Positions 1 to 9,973 of a stretch of 64,000 nucleotides of DNA are shown here, piece by piece (position 1 is the stretch's first letter; each line of letters begins with the position of its first letter). The notes under the pieces were generated by a model, which was given only the letters and a program-made list of their open reading frames with translations, ran no database searches and was not told where the DNA came from. A program made the position numbers and the translations under genes. The stretch is from Chitinophagaceae bacterium (GTDB lineage Bacteria; Bacteroidota; Bacteroidia; Chitinophagales; Chitinophagaceae): NCBI GenBank assembly GCA_020847395.1, contig JADLCD010000071.1:1-64000 (forward strand), given 5' to 3'.

Positions 1-2523
1 CCTTTCTGGCTGCAACCTGTAAAATATTATAAAGGCCCGGCATGGTATCAAAAAACCATAACCATTCCCGTAAACTGGGCACGGAAAGAAGTACAGCTTT
101 TTATTGAAAGAACCCATTGGGAAACCACAGTGTGGATAGACGATACCGAAGTAGGTATGCAAAACAGCATGGGCACGCCGCATATTTATTCCTTATCAAA
201 AATGCTTAAGCCGGGCGTTCACCAAATTACGGTAAGAGTAGATAACCGCATAAGAGAACTGAATGTGGGCATCAACTCGCACAGCATTACCGATCATACA
301 CAATCTAACTGGAACGGCATGATCGGGAAACTGGCGCTTATAGCAAAGCCTGCGGTATTTATAGACGATGTGCAGGTTTTTCCCAACCTGCAGCAAAAGG
401 AAGTGTTGGTAAAAGTTACCACCGTCAATCGTAATGCCGGCCAGCTTAATGCCACCGTTGAGGTTTCGGCTGCAGCAAAAGGCGCTGCTGTGCTAAAGCC
501 GCTGTCAAAAAAAGTTTCGTTTGGCGCAGATACAACGGTTACCACGATTGCCTACAGCATGGGGCAAAATCCTTTGTTGTGGGATGAGTTTACGCCACAT
601 TTGTATACATTGAAAGTGGCGCTGCGTACACCCGCGGCGGTTGATGAAAAAAGCATCAGTTTCGGTATGCGTGAATTTAAAACGCGGGGGCGTCAGTTTA
701 CTATTAATGACAGACCGGTATTTTTAAGAGGTACGCTTGAGTGTTCTATCTTCCCTAAAACCGGCTACCCACCAACAGATGTAAAAGAGTGGCTGCGTGT
801 TTTACAACAGGCGCGCAGATTTGGGCTAAACCATATTCGCTTTCACTCCTGGTGCCCGCCCGAAGCGGCCTTTGAGGCTGCCGACCAGTTAGGCTTTTAT
901 TTACAGGTAGAGGTTTCTTCCTGGGCCAATTCGGGGGCTGCCGTTGGCGAGGGAAGGCCACTTGACGAATGGTTGTATGAAGAAAGTAACAGGATGGCAA
1001 AATCGTACGGTAATCATCCGTCATTTACTTTGTTAACCTACGGCAATGAACCGGCGCATACACCGCATTATAAAGAGTACCTGGTAGATTTTGTAAAATA
1101 CTGGCAGCAAAAAGATACGCGGCGTTTATACACAACGGGGGCGGGTTGGCCACTAATGGAGGAAAGCGATTACAATAGCGATCCGGCGCCACGAATACAG
1201 GGCTGGGGTCAGGGACTTAAAAGCATCATCAACGGGCAGGCGCCCCGCAGCGATTACGATTTTGAAACCATCATTCATGCATGGCAGCACCCTACGGTAA
1301 GTCACGAAATAGGACAGTGGTGTGTATATCCGGACATGAAGGAAATTAAAAAATATACCGGTGTTTTAAAAGCAAAGAATTTTGAAATATTCAGAGACAG
1401 GTTGCAACAAAACGGATTGCTGCATTTGGCCGACAGTTTTCTGCTGGCTTCAGGCAAACTGCAAACACTTTGTTACAAAGCTGATATAGAAGCAGCGTTG
1501 CGCACTAAAGATTTCGGTGGTTTCCAGTTGTTGGATCTGCACGATTTTCCCGGCCAGGGTACAGCGTTGGTAGGCGTATTGAACCCGTTTTGGGAGGAAA
1601 AAGGATATGTAACCGGCGCAGAATACAGCCGCTTTTGTAATGCGGTTACACCGTTGGCGCGTTTTCCGAAAATGATTTATAAGAATGATGAAACTCTTGA
1701 TGTGCCGGTAGACCTGGCGCAATATGGTTCATCGGTATTTAAAAATATTACGCCACGTTGGAACATAAAAACAGATGATGGGAAAACGGTTTTTGAAGGC
1801 ATGTTTACAACGGCAGACTTACCGCAGGGAAGCGTATATCGCATCGGCTCCGTTCGCCAATCTTTGGAAGCGGTGCAACAACCTTCGCGGCTTGTACTAA
1901 CGGTTACGGCAGGCCGCTATTCCAATTCATGGGATATTTTTGTATACCCCTCCGTATTGCCTGCTGCTCCTGCCGGTATTCTGATCACACAAAAACTTGA
2001 TGCAACAGCCATTGCCGCTTTGGAAAGTGGCGGAAAGGTATTGCTCACACCACAAAAAGGAAGCCTTAAAAAAGAAGCGGGCGGAGATATTGCAGTTGGA
2101 TTTTCCAGTATTTTCTGGAATACTGCCTGGACTGCCGGTCAGCCGCCACACACCCTTGGCATACTTTGCAATCCCCATCATCCTGCATTAAAGGAGTTTC
2201 CTACACAGTACCACAGCAACTGGCAATGGTGGGACGCCATGAGCCACTCTAATGCTATCAGGCTTGATTCCATTGACAAAAAATTGCAGCCTGTTGTGCG
2301 TGTAATTGATGATTGGGTAACGGCGCGTCCGATTGCGCTTATAACCGAAGTAAAAATTGGTAAAGGAAAATTGCTGCTGTCGGGTATTGATTTTTTAACC
2401 GATACGGATAGTCGCCCGGAAGCAAAGCAACTGTTGCACAGCCTGCTGATGTATATGAACAGCAACCGGTTTAACCCGGCAATAAGTGTGGATGCGGAAA
2501 AGATTCGTGGACTGTTTGAATAA
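1..2523 (+). CDS. Glycoside hydrolase family 2 protein (5' end outside window)
   Basis: The reading frame is open from base 1, so the gene is cut by the window edge; 840 residues remain. The first ATG, at 130, is internal because conserved sequence (PAWYQKTITIP, typical of a GH2 sugar-binding domain) precedes it. The order is end of the sugar-binding domain, Ig-like domain, TIM barrel, then a C-terminal beta-rich part. In the barrel, the YGNEP motif holds the likely acid/base Glu (codon at 1048) and SHEIGQW the likely nucleophile Glu (codon at 1306). GH2 enzymes are beta-galactosidases, beta-glucuronidases or beta-mannosidases; the substrate cannot be read from the sequence. It is a paralogue of the GH2 gene at 4760-7984: the segment after the nucleophile (KYTGVLKAKN versus KYSGVLKARN) is nearly shared. 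It probably acts outside the inner membrane as part of the local glycan locus. Confidence 0.9.
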   Translation, partial: PFWLQPVKYYKGPAWYQKTITIPVNWARKEVQLFIERTHWETTVWIDDTEVGMQNSMGTPHIYSLSKMLKPGVHQITVRVDNRIRELNVGINSHSITDHTQSNWNGMIGKLALIAKPAVFIDDVQVFPNLQQKEVLVKVTTVNRNAGQLNATVEVSAAAKGAAVLKPLSKKVSFGADTTVTTIAYSMGQNPLLWDEFTPHLYTLKVALRTPAAVDEKSISFGMREFKTRGRQFTINDRPVFLRGTLECSIFPKTGYPPTDVKEWLRVLQQARRFGLNHIRFHSWCPPEAAFEAADQLGFYLQVEVSSWANSGAAVGEGRPLDEWLYEESNRMAKSYGNHPSFTLLTYGNEPAHTPHYKEYLVDFVKYWQQKDTRRLYTTGAGWPLMEESDYNSDPAPRIQGWGQGLKSIINGQAPRSDYDFETIIHAWQHPTVSHEIGQWCVYPDMKEIKKYTGVLKAKNFEIFRDRLQQNGLLHLADSFLLASGKLQTLCYKADIEAALRTKDFGGFQLLDLHDFPGQGTALVGVLNPFWEEKGYVTGAEYSRFCNAVTPLARFPKMIYKNDETLDVPVDLAQYGSSVFKNITPRWNIKTDDGKTVFEGMFTTADLPQGSVYRIGSVRQSLEAVQQPSRLVLTVTAGRYSNSWDIFVYPSVLPAAPAGILITQKLDATAIAALESGGKVLLTPQKGSLKKEAGGDIAVGFSSIFWNTAWTAGQPPHTLGILCNPHHPALKEFPTQYHSNWQWWDAMSHSNAIRLDSIDKKLQPVVRVIDDWVTARPIALITEVKIGKGKLLLSGIDFLTDTDSRPEAKQLLHSLLMYMNSNRFNPAISVDAEKIRGLFE

Positions 2524-2580
2524 TTGTGGGGTTTAGTTAGGAGTTGTTTAATGACCCCGTATATTCTTTCTATGCCACAA

Positions 2581-2613
2581 ATGCACGAATACGTCGAAGG
2601 CGTATTCGTGCAT
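2581..2613. repeat. Perfect 13-bp inverted repeat downstream of GH2
   Basis: ATGCACGAATACG at 2581-2593 and its exact complement at 2601-2613 enclose a 7-nt loop. No T-run follows, so it is not a standard intrinsic terminator, though it lies between the convergent GH2 and PIN genes and could stop or stabilise transcripts. The rest of 2524-2822 shows no gene. Confidence 0.6.
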
Positions 2614-2822
2614 CAAATTCGTGAACTGTACTTTGTATATAGAACTGCAGGTATTTTTAAATGATTCTTACGAAAGTCTTGCAGCAATAATCCGTCAGGA
2701 TTTAATCCTATACATCTAAAAAAGCATAAATCTGTTAAAGCTTTTTACAAATTCTCACTAAATATTCGTGTATTAGTGGCTGTATTCTCCTTTTGTTGGC
2801 GGTTCGTGCTTCTATCGCACAG

Positions 2823-3323
2823 TTAAAACCTTTCGCCAAGTTTTCGGAGCATTTCAATAGTATTACAGTATTGTATACCATTTGCAATACAGGCATCAGG
2901 AATTTTCACTTTGTTCTTTCTATTGGGTTCGCTTAATTCATGAGTTACTAAAATATGTTGTATCGGGTCTACTAATGCGTGTGCTATTAACCATGCGTCA
3001 GCTTCATCAGCATCTAAGAATTCGGCTAAAGCATTAGGCAGATAGTGTCCGATTTTTGATGCTGCCCATGTCGCAACTTGTGAATATTGCGATATAATTG
3101 TAGAAGTGTCTTTAAAGAAATCATCTGGCAAATTAATCTCACACCACTGTTTTAAGTCATCTTCATTCTTAAATATTTCATTCTTCACTTTGTCAATGCT
3201 TACTATTTTCTTATCTTCTGCAAGTTGTATTACTTTACTCCAAAAACTTGTGGCAACGTCTAATGGATAGCTTGATCGATGTGCTTGTATGAAAAAATTA
3301 CTGTCAACAATGTAAACACTCAT
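2823..3323 (-). CDS. DUF4411-type PIN-like protein, probable toxin
   Basis: A 166-residue protein that begins with YIVDSNFFI, the first acidic strand of PIN-fold ribonucleases, and has a later DADEADAWLIAHAL segment with further acidic residues and an ILVTHE strand. This layout fits the DUF4411 family, a PIN-like group often encoded next to ImmA/IrrE proteins. It lies 5 bp downstream of the ImmA/IrrE gene on the same strand, so the two are very likely one transcript. By context it is probably the ribonuclease half of a toxin-antitoxin-like pair; RNase activity is inferred. The pair interrupts the glycan locus between two GH2 paralogues, which suggests it was inserted as a unit. Confidence 0.8.
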   Translation of the reverse strand: MSVYIVDSNFFIQAHRSSYPLDVATSFWSKVIQLAEDKKIVSIDKVKNEIFKNEDDLKQWCEINLPDDFFKDTSTIISQYSQVATWAASKIGHYLPNALAEFLDADEADAWLIAHALVDPIQHILVTHELSEPNRKNKVKIPDACIANGIQYCNTIEMLRKLGERF

Positions 3324-3328
3324 AGTAG

Positions 3329-4456
3329 TTAAAAGTGTTTATTGAAGAATGTTTGATAGGTATCACCTTTCAGGTTGGTTAATTTGTATGCGTCTCTGTA
3401 TAAAAGCTTGCCAGATTTTACAGCTTGGTTAACGTGTGCCGCAAACGTGAGACCGATTCTTTTTTTTGCAGTAGCATAAAAATTTCCGCCATCGCCTTGA
3501 TTCTCTTTTTTAAGAAACTCTCGATTAGAGTATTCATTGTAGAAAGTGAAAAATCCGGTTTTAGTTAGATAGCCTAAATCCAATGCTCTTCTTGCGATAA
3601 CTATTTCACTTACTTTAAAATATCTTGCGGTATTTGCAATACTTGGTTTTGTTTTCCAAACTTTTACAAAAGATTCAGCAGGAACTAAAAATTCTGCAGA
3701 AACTTTATCGCAAAGTAATTCAATAGGGTCATTAGCTGGAAGAAGTTGCCTAAAGTCGAAACCTGCACTATGTCCGGTCCAAATATGGGCAAGTTCATGA
3801 ATTATGGTAAAGAGTTGAGCCGCTTTCCCATCGGAATTATTGATGAACATAAATGGAGCAATAGGGTCAACAAGTACAAAACCTCTACACTCATCAACAT
3901 TTATTGGTCTGCTCGTATTGTTTTCAACAATACCATTAAATACTATTGTTATTCCAATGTCTTCTATTTTTTGAGCTAAGTGGTCTAAGGCTTCTTGCCA
4001 GGTTTTAAAAGAACTTGCCCATTCATTATTTAACCCAAGTGTATTTCTAATATCAGCAACTATCTCGTTATAGTTTTGGCTATTGCGAAATCTACCCACA
4101 AACGGTAGTGGTTGAAATTCATTTTCTATTAAATATTCCCTTAACCAGTCTTGTCGTTGTTGCATTAATAGGATGGTGTCATATACATTTATGCTAACAT
4201 TATTCTGTCCTCCATTGTTAGTTCTAAAAAAAGGTATTGGCAGGCTTTCTTTAGGTGGTTCGGGCAGGAATAAATAGCCAAATGGCAAGTGTACTTTTTT
4301 AGAAAATGCTTCTAATTGCTTTACTGTTGGCTTTTTCTTTTGGTCTACCCAATCTTGAATTTTTGGAAATTTAGTAGCAAAATCAGATAAATCGTATCCT
4401 GCTCGGGCTATTGCCCAGGTAAACATATTAGAATTTATATTTACTTCTGTTCGCAT
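3329..4456 (-). CDS. HTH plus ImmA/IrrE metallopeptidase-domain protein
   Basis: 375 residues. The N-terminal 60 or so (MFTWAIARAGYDLSDFA, then KPTVKQLEAFSKK) look like an XRE-type helix-turn-helix. A central ImmA/IrrE domain carries the zinc-protease motif HELAH with H220, E221 and H224. In phages and mobile elements this architecture cleaves repressors; in two-gene toxin modules it acts as antitoxin or regulator. Here it is the first gene of the pair with the DUF4411 protein. The ATG at 4456 is chosen because the HTH starts immediately after it and a promoter-like TAAATTTG lies just upstream. The proteolytic target is unknown. Confidence 0.85.
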   Translation of the reverse strand: MRTEVNINSNMFTWAIARAGYDLSDFATKFPKIQDWVDQKKKPTVKQLEAFSKKVHLPFGYLFLPEPPKESLPIPFFRTNNGGQNNVSINVYDTILLMQQRQDWLREYLIENEFQPLPFVGRFRNSQNYNEIVADIRNTLGLNNEWASSFKTWQEALDHLAQKIEDIGITIVFNGIVENNTSRPINVDECRGFVLVDPIAPFMFINNSDGKAAQLFTIIHELAHIWTGHSAGFDFRQLLPANDPIELLCDKVSAEFLVPAESFVKVWKTKPSIANTARYFKVSEIVIARRALDLGYLTKTGFFTFYNEYSNREFLKKENQGDGGNFYATAKKRIGLTFAAHVNQAVKSGKLLYRDAYKLTNLKGDTYQTFFNKHF

Positions 4457-4463
4457 TAAGGGT

Positions 4464-4471
4464 CAAATTTA
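4464..4471 (-). promoter_or_regulatory. Possible Bacteroidota -7 box for the ImmA/PIN pair
   Basis: On the minus strand TAAATTTG matches the Bacteroidota -7 consensus TAnnTTTG and ends 7 nt before the ATG of the ImmA gene, implying a very short leader. I did not find a well-spaced TTG at -33. The rest of 4457-4759 holds no convincing gene. Confidence 0.35.
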
Positions 4472-4759
4472 GTGATTCAAGTCCATAAAATACTGCTAAG
4501 GTTAAAGCGAAGATTTTTGAGTAAAGTTTACCAATGTTTGAAGAATACTGAAGAATTAATTTGTCGGCCAAGTTTCCTGACAAATAAGTTTTGTTGATAG
4601 CTGTTGTTTATAAAACTTATGAACAGCATTACCAAAAGAAGAGCATTCTTGACGCTAAAGTTTCTTATACGCACTTCAATGTAGCTATATGCAAAAGCAA
4701 AATAACTCACCTCCCAAAAAAAGATAAACCACCTGCTGCTAATCTTTTCAAGCCAACTT

Positions 4760-7700
4760 TTACTCTTCCTCCATTATCACCAAATGGTCTATTGTTAGCC
4801 CCAGGTTATTATCGGCATTAGCCTGCACGGCCACTTTACCATCATTGGTATCTTCCCGCATCATTAATATTTTTATCCATTTGCCCCCTGCCGGAATATT
4901 GCCTGTTTTCAGTTCGCGCCCTTCAATAGTGATGGCGCCGGATACATTTTTATTTTCAGGATTTAGCAGGTGCAGGTATACATAACCTTTTACGCCGGCC
5001 GGCGGTTCAATATCAATGCTAAAATTTCTTCCGGCCCAGGCGGCGCTTCCCAAAGCTGTTTTTATACTACGTACATCTTCCAGGGCATATTTGTAGCCTT
5101 TATTAGCTGCCACGGTATCATCATCAGCTTCCCAATTTTTTGATTTTGTGGCTGCGGAACCACTTTTAATATATAATGCGGCGTTTTTAAATTCATCAGG
5201 AAGAGGTAATACCTGTGCAGCTTCAGGTGCTGCTGCTAAAACATCTTTCAGTTGTTTTACCGGTAATTCGGTGCCAGGTGCAAAAGCACTTGTCTTCATA
5301 TATTCCACGAGGCTGTAATAAAGTTGCGTGGCATACGCATTGCCGGGCTGCTGCAGGTTATAACCGCATACAAGCAGTTTGCCCTTGCCAACCATCGTTT
5401 CAAAAATGCTACCAAGCTTTTCGTTGTAATGAAAGTCTGAAACCGGCTGTGCAATTGGCTTATAATCTGCAGGCATACCCGTTAGTTTAAAATATTTTGC
5501 GCCGGGTGTTATTTTATACCATTGCCAGTTGGTAAAAATTTCTGTAGGAAAATGGTAGAATGCTGCACTTTTATAATCTATTAAAGACCCCAGCGTTTCG
5601 TTGCTCTGCCCGGGAAAAAAGCTGGCGCTCCAAAACAATGGCGTAAAACTTACCGGTGCAGAAGTCTTTTTTGTGCCCAGCTTATCTGCAAATAATAACA
5701 CCTTACCACCAGCAGATAGAGCACTGTCAACAGATGAATTCCATTCGCTACTTACATAAATGCCCTGCGTATTTACCGCATGGCTGCCGGCAGAAGGAAA
5801 AACAAAAAATTGCCAATGGTTGCTGTAGCTATTGTCTTCTAAATACAAGCGAAAAGTATATTGTGCGGCCTTGTTGGGAAAACCCGCAAGCGGCAGACTG
5901 AGGCTGCCGGCTTTGGTAAGCAATCCCTGCGGAAAATATTTATTTGCTGCAATGCCTTTGTGTAGTTGCTTTCCGGCGGCATCGGTTATTTCCCAGCATA
6001 GTGTTTTTTGAATATCAGCTTTATGGTGATTGGCCAGTTCCATTGTAAGTTGTAATGTATCGCGTAGCGTATACGTGAAATTGGCAGTGCGTATTAACGG
6101 AACCACTGCATTGCTATATCCTCTGAAATTATTGGCAGACGTGGTGCCTTTATCATCCCAAAAGCAATCTAACCAGCCTATCAGCGCTTCGCCCTGCCCC
6201 TGGTAATCCTGCATGCTCAGGAGTTGAAATCCTGCGCTCGACGGAGCCAGTGTAATATTTTCAACAAGATTTTTATACAGCAGTTGTTGTAAAAGGCCTG
6301 TGGAAGTATGAAAATCTTTATCCTGGTCCATCACTCCGTTTTTTTGTGCTATTGTTTTAAAGCCTTCAAGGTTTCGGGCTTTCAGCACGCCGCTGTATTT
6401 ATTAATTTCTTTCCACTCAGGGTATACCGGCACCTGCCCAACCTCGTGTGCTATGATTGGGATATCGGCTTTGCCGTACTGGTTTTCTAATCCTGCGTCT
6501 GTTTTATTTAAACTATAGCCATAAGTGCCGCCAATATTGGGAATATTATGCGTTACCATATAGTCATCGGCAGTAGTAATTTTTCGCGCAGTAGACACGG
6601 CATACAAACGGCGCGGGTCATCCGTCTTAGCTTTCTCAATCCATTTTTGCATCACATCAAAATCAGAATTGCCCAGTTCGTTGCCAATACAAAAAAACAT
6701 AAAGGAGGGATGGTTGCCATATTCATTCAGTACCCGTTTTATTTCAGCCTGCACAAATGCGTCAGCATTGGGGTTTTTACCCAAACCCTGCGGGTAACCC
6801 TTTGTGTTCATCTCCGGCCGGTCTTTTTGCTCGCCTGCCATCCACCAGTCAAGCCAGATGATTTCTGTTTGTATATAGATGCCCATTTTATCAGCAGCCT
6901 CAAAAGCGGCTTTCGGCGGCGTCCACGAATGAAAACGAACCGTGTTTAACCCGTAATCTTTATATTTTTTAAAAATAGCTTCCCAGTCTTTCACATTGCA
7001 CGATGGATATCCTGTAAGCGGAAAATGTACGCAATCTAAATTTCCGCGAATAAAAGTGGCCTTATCGTTTACCAGTATTTTGTGTTGCGTGGTGGAGAGT
7101 TTTCTAAACCCTGTTTTATCTTTCCATACCGATATGCCGGAGCTTCGGTTAACCGTAAGCGTTACTTCGTACAAGTTTGGATTGAATTCATCCCATGTAT
7201 TTATATCTTTTAAATCATTCAATAAAAAATCAACCCTGGTGCGTGTATCGTCAACAGGTTGTGAAGCTGTTTTTAAAGTACGCGTGGCTACGATTTTGCC
7301 GGTTTGCAAATTTTTTAAAGAAGCGTTAAGCGCAACATTAGTTTTTGATGGTAAGTTTAAAAACACTTCCAGCAGTAATTGTTTTTTCTCAGCATCGGGA
7401 TAGGTTTTTACGGAGCTGATTGCGTTGGCAACCTGCAATTCAATACGACCTGTAATGCCATTCCAGATGCTTTGGGTATAATCGGTATAACCGTGGCCTT
7501 TATCACCAATATTATGTATTAAGTCATTGTTGATGCAAATGTCGAGCTTATAGGTGCCAGGCTTTAGCTTGCCCAAATTATGCAGGTGAGGTACATACAG
7601 CGGCGATAGTGTTGAAATTTCTTTACCATTTACAAACACTTTGCTCTCCCACAAAACCCGTTCTAAATACAGGCTGATGTTTTTGCCGGCCCATGCGGCG

Positions 7701-7984
7701 GGAATAGTTATTTGCCTGCGGTACCACGCCGGCCCAATATACTTGTAAGCACGCGTAAGAATGCCATAATCAGAGCCGACAGTTTTCTCGCCCAGTTTTG
7801 CTTCGTCTGTTGTGCCGGGCAGTTTTATTGTATGCGCAAAATTTTGCGGCAATTGTTTTTTTGTATAATAGCTGCTGTCGGGGTCGAGTTGCAACTGCCA
7901 GTTACCGGCCAGTGAAATATAATCCTGCGCATAACTAAATGATACAACTATGCAATAAGTAAACAAAAACAGTATACCCTTCAT
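4760..7984 (-). CDS. Secreted glycoside hydrolase family 2 protein
   Basis: I start it at 7984 (1074 residues) because MKGILFLFTYCIVV...SYAQ is a good signal peptide; a start at 8020 would add 12 residues before it. Order: sugar-binding jelly roll (about 30-200), Ig-like domain, TIM barrel (about 320-620), beta-sandwich domains, and an extra C-terminal module of about 130 residues with a carbohydrate-binding look. The acid/base Glu is E436 in CIGNELGN and the nucleophile E514 in AHEVGQVP. It is divergent from the sigma factor gene at 8139, so it probably shares the control region of the locus. It is a paralogue of the GH2 gene at the window start, with a longer C-terminus. The exact beta-glycosidase specificity is not readable. 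Confidence 0.92.
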   Translation of the reverse strand: MKGILFLFTYCIVVSFSYAQDYISLAGNWQLQLDPDSSYYTKKQLPQNFAHTIKLPGTTDEAKLGEKTVGSDYGILTRAYKYIGPAWYRRQITIPAAWAGKNISLYLERVLWESKVFVNGKEISTLSPLYVPHLHNLGKLKPGTYKLDICINNDLIHNIGDKGHGYTDYTQSIWNGITGRIELQVANAISSVKTYPDAEKKQLLLEVFLNLPSKTNVALNASLKNLQTGKIVATRTLKTASQPVDDTRTRVDFLLNDLKDINTWDEFNPNLYEVTLTVNRSSGISVWKDKTGFRKLSTTQHKILVNDKATFIRGNLDCVHFPLTGYPSCNVKDWEAIFKKYKDYGLNTVRFHSWTPPKAAFEAADKMGIYIQTEIIWLDWWMAGEQKDRPEMNTKGYPQGLGKNPNADAFVQAEIKRVLNEYGNHPSFMFFCIGNELGNSDFDVMQKWIEKAKTDDPRRLYAVSTARKITTADDYMVTHNIPNIGGTYGYSLNKTDAGLENQYGKADIPIIAHEVGQVPVYPEWKEINKYSGVLKARNLEGFKTIAQKNGVMDQDKDFHTSTGLLQQLLYKNLVENITLAPSSAGFQLLSMQDYQGQGEALIGWLDCFWDDKGTTSANNFRGYSNAVVPLIRTANFTYTLRDTLQLTMELANHHKADIQKTLCWEITDAAGKQLHKGIAANKYFPQGLLTKAGSLSLPLAGFPNKAAQYTFRLYLEDNSYSNHWQFFVFPSAGSHAVNTQGIYVSSEWNSSVDSALSAGGKVLLFADKLGTKKTSAPVSFTPLFWSASFFPGQSNETLGSLIDYKSAAFYHFPTEIFTNWQWYKITPGAKYFKLTGMPADYKPIAQPVSDFHYNEKLGSIFETMVGKGKLLVCGYNLQQPGNAYATQLYYSLVEYMKTSAFAPGTELPVKQLKDVLAAAPEAAQVLPLPDEFKNAALYIKSGSAATKSKNWEADDDTVAANKGYKYALEDVRSIKTALGSAAWAGRNFSIDIEPPAGVKGYVYLHLLNPENKNVSGAITIEGRELKTGNIPAGGKWIKILMMREDTNDGKVAVQANADNNLGLTIDHLVIMEEE

Positions 7985-8138
7985 AATTGGCGGCTTTATT
8001 TTCGGTGACAATTTTTGCATAAAAGTCGTATCCCCCGGGTATGATTTAATAGCCTATCTTATGAAAAGAATGGACAAAATAATGAAGAATATTACAGGAG
8101 TTGATTTAGCTGTATTTTGCATCCGGATTACTTCTGCC

Positions 8139-8735
8139 ATGAATCAGACTGCTGAAAATATCAATACACTTATTGCCGGTTGGTATGAGGCATTCCAGGG
8201 TGATTTGCTTTTGGTAGGCCAACGGTTAGGATATACCGGCGAAGAGCTCAACGATTTGCTGCACCAGTTTTTTCTTAACCTAATGGAGAAAAATATAGAC
8301 TTTTCAGACATCGAAAATCCCCGGCCTTACCTGCAAACCGCTTTTAAAAGGCGTCTTATTGATCACTATCGTTCAGAAAAGCGCTATTCGCGGCATCATT
8401 CCCTGTATGTAGTGCCGGATGAATACCAACCTTCTGTACAGGAATTGCTGGAGAAGGTACAGGCAAATACTGCCTTAATAGAAAAGGTACGAAAGGTATG
8501 TAATCGTCTTCCTGGTACCTGCCGTACTATAATACTGCTTAAATATGGTGAAGGGTTATCTAATGAAGAGATTGAGCAAAAAACAGGTTTATCGCGCAGA
8601 ACAATTTATAATAACCTGTTTAAAGCCATAAAAAAACTACGTAAAGAACTGGCAGATACAAATGATCTTCAATTCATGGCACTCGTTCCCGCCTTACTTT
8701 GCCTTTGTATAAATGATATGATCTTGCGGGGCTGA
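8139..8735 (+). CDS. ECF RNA polymerase sigma factor of the glycan locus
   Basis: 198 residues from the ATG at 8139 (MNQTAENINTLIAGW), preferred to the ATG at 8061 because the N-terminal region of such sigma factors starts there and the space to the divergent GH2 gene then fits a promoter region. Region 2 is seen in LHQFFLNLMEKN and RPYLQTAFKRRLIDHYRS, region 4 in TIILLKYGEGLSNEEIEQKTGLSRRT-type sequence. It directs transcription of the downstream SusC/SusD operon when released by the FecR protein encoded next (8801). The short hydrophobic C-terminus (about 20 residues after region 4) is unusual but occurs in Bacteroidota relatives. Confidence 0.88.
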   Translation: MNQTAENINTLIAGWYEAFQGDLLLVGQRLGYTGEELNDLLHQFFLNLMEKNIDFSDIENPRPYLQTAFKRRLIDHYRSEKRYSRHHSLYVVPDEYQPSVQELLEKVQANTALIEKVRKVCNRLPGTCRTIILLKYGEGLSNEEIEQKTGLSRRTIYNNLFKAIKKLRKELADTNDLQFMALVPALLCLCINDMILRG

Positions 8736-8800
8736 AAAATATTTCCGGATACCGGGTAAATTTTTTGAAGTCCATCGTCTTTACAAAAAATCAGACAATT

Positions 8801-9868
8801 ATGCCGCCCCGCTTGTCGGTTGAAAAACTTGTGATTGACGACTCTTTTATTAATTACTGCCTCGAAAAAAATGAGCAGGATATATTGCATTGGAGTCAAT
8901 ATCAAAAAAAATTTCCGGAGCAGCAGTTCATTATAGAAGAAGCAAAACAGCTTGTTTTTTTAATGACCGGTGCTTTGCAGGATATGGGTGCTGATTTGCC
9001 CCGGGAGCATACCATTACCAGGAAGCGGATTAATTTTTTAAAGATAAGCGCATACGCTGCCGCATCTGTAGCCATAATTTTTATTACATATTTCTGGACT
9101 TCTAAAAACGGCAAAGGTTCAACGGCATCTGTAAATATTGCTTCTGTTGAAAATTCGCGGGTTTTTACAACCAAGCCAGGTGCCAAACAAACTATTACAC
9201 TTCCAGATGGAACTACAGTATATCTTAATTCCGGTTCCACGCTAAAGCTCAGTGAAGGATTTGGTAAATCAAACCGTAAGGTATTCCTTGTAGGAGAGGG
9301 CGGCTTTGATGTAATTCACAACGATCAGCTACCCTTTACTGTTAGCGTTGACAAATATGATGTAAATGTAATTGGTACTTTTTTTAATGTGAGGGCCTAT
9401 CCTGGCGACAAAACCACGGAAACCTCGCTTATAAGAGGCAAGGTTGATATAATTATTAAGGATGGATTTACAACTCCTTTACACATGTCTTTAAAGCCAA
9501 AGCAAAAATTTATTTTAGATACAGAAGACGAAGCACGAATAAGCCAGGTTACCGCGGAAGCGGAAAAGAAATCAACAAGGCCGCGTGCTGCCATTGAACC
9601 ACTTTCTTATAATCGTGATAGTTTAAACATAGAAACTGCATGGATGCATAATGCCCTGGCTATTGAAGATGAAACCTTTGAAATGTTGAAAGAAAAACTG
9701 GAACGGTGGTACAATGTTAAGATAACCTTTAAAGACGAAAAGGTAAAGAAATATGGCTTTACGGGAACTTTTCAACATGAGAGTGTAGAACAGGTATTAA
9801 AAGCTTTCCAGGACTCATATTTTTTTAACTATACCATTGACGGACAGGATATAACTATTTCAAAATAA
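8801..9868 (+). CDS. FecR-family anti-sigma factor
   Basis: 355 residues from the ATG at 8801; an in-frame TTG at 8765 is possible but less likely. The cytoplasmic N-terminal part (1-75) should bind the sigma factor; one membrane helix spans about 79-99; the periplasmic FecR domain (TTKPGAKQTITLPDGT to IGTFFNVRAY) follows; the C-terminal DUF4974 domain (LKEKLERWYNVKI onward) contacts the SusC signalling domain. With the sigma factor upstream and a SusC carrying an STN domain downstream this is a complete trans-envelope signalling unit: substrate binding at SusC is sensed by FecR, which frees the sigma factor. Confidence 0.93.
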   Translation: MPPRLSVEKLVIDDSFINYCLEKNEQDILHWSQYQKKFPEQQFIIEEAKQLVFLMTGALQDMGADLPREHTITRKRINFLKISAYAAASVAIIFITYFWTSKNGKGSTASVNIASVENSRVFTTKPGAKQTITLPDGTTVYLNSGSTLKLSEGFGKSNRKVFLVGEGGFDVIHNDQLPFTVSVDKYDVNVIGTFFNVRAYPGDKTTETSLIRGKVDIIIKDGFTTPLHMSLKPKQKFILDTEDEARISQVTAEAEKKSTRPRAAIEPLSYNRDSLNIETAWMHNALAIEDETFEMLKEKLERWYNVKITFKDEKVKKYGFTGTFQHESVEQVLKAFQDSYFFNYTIDGQDITISK

Positions 9869-9870
9869 AA

Positions 9871-9943
9871 GGAGAAATGGATTGCGCCCATTCCTCCTGC
9901 GTTCAAAAACGAGGTAGGCGTCACTTTACGGGATCTGCCTACC
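9871..9943 (+). promoter_or_regulatory. Leader with two hairpins between anti-sigma factor and SusC
   Basis: GGAGAAATGG (9871-9880) pairs imperfectly with CCATTCCTCC (9888-9897), and GGTAGGC (9913-9919) pairs exactly with GCCTACC (9937-9943). Neither has a T-run. The first may end the sigma/FecR message, and the region should hold the sigma-dependent promoter of the SusC operon. Confidence 0.45.
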
Positions 9944-9973
9944 CATATTGTTCATTTTAAACATAACAAAAGT

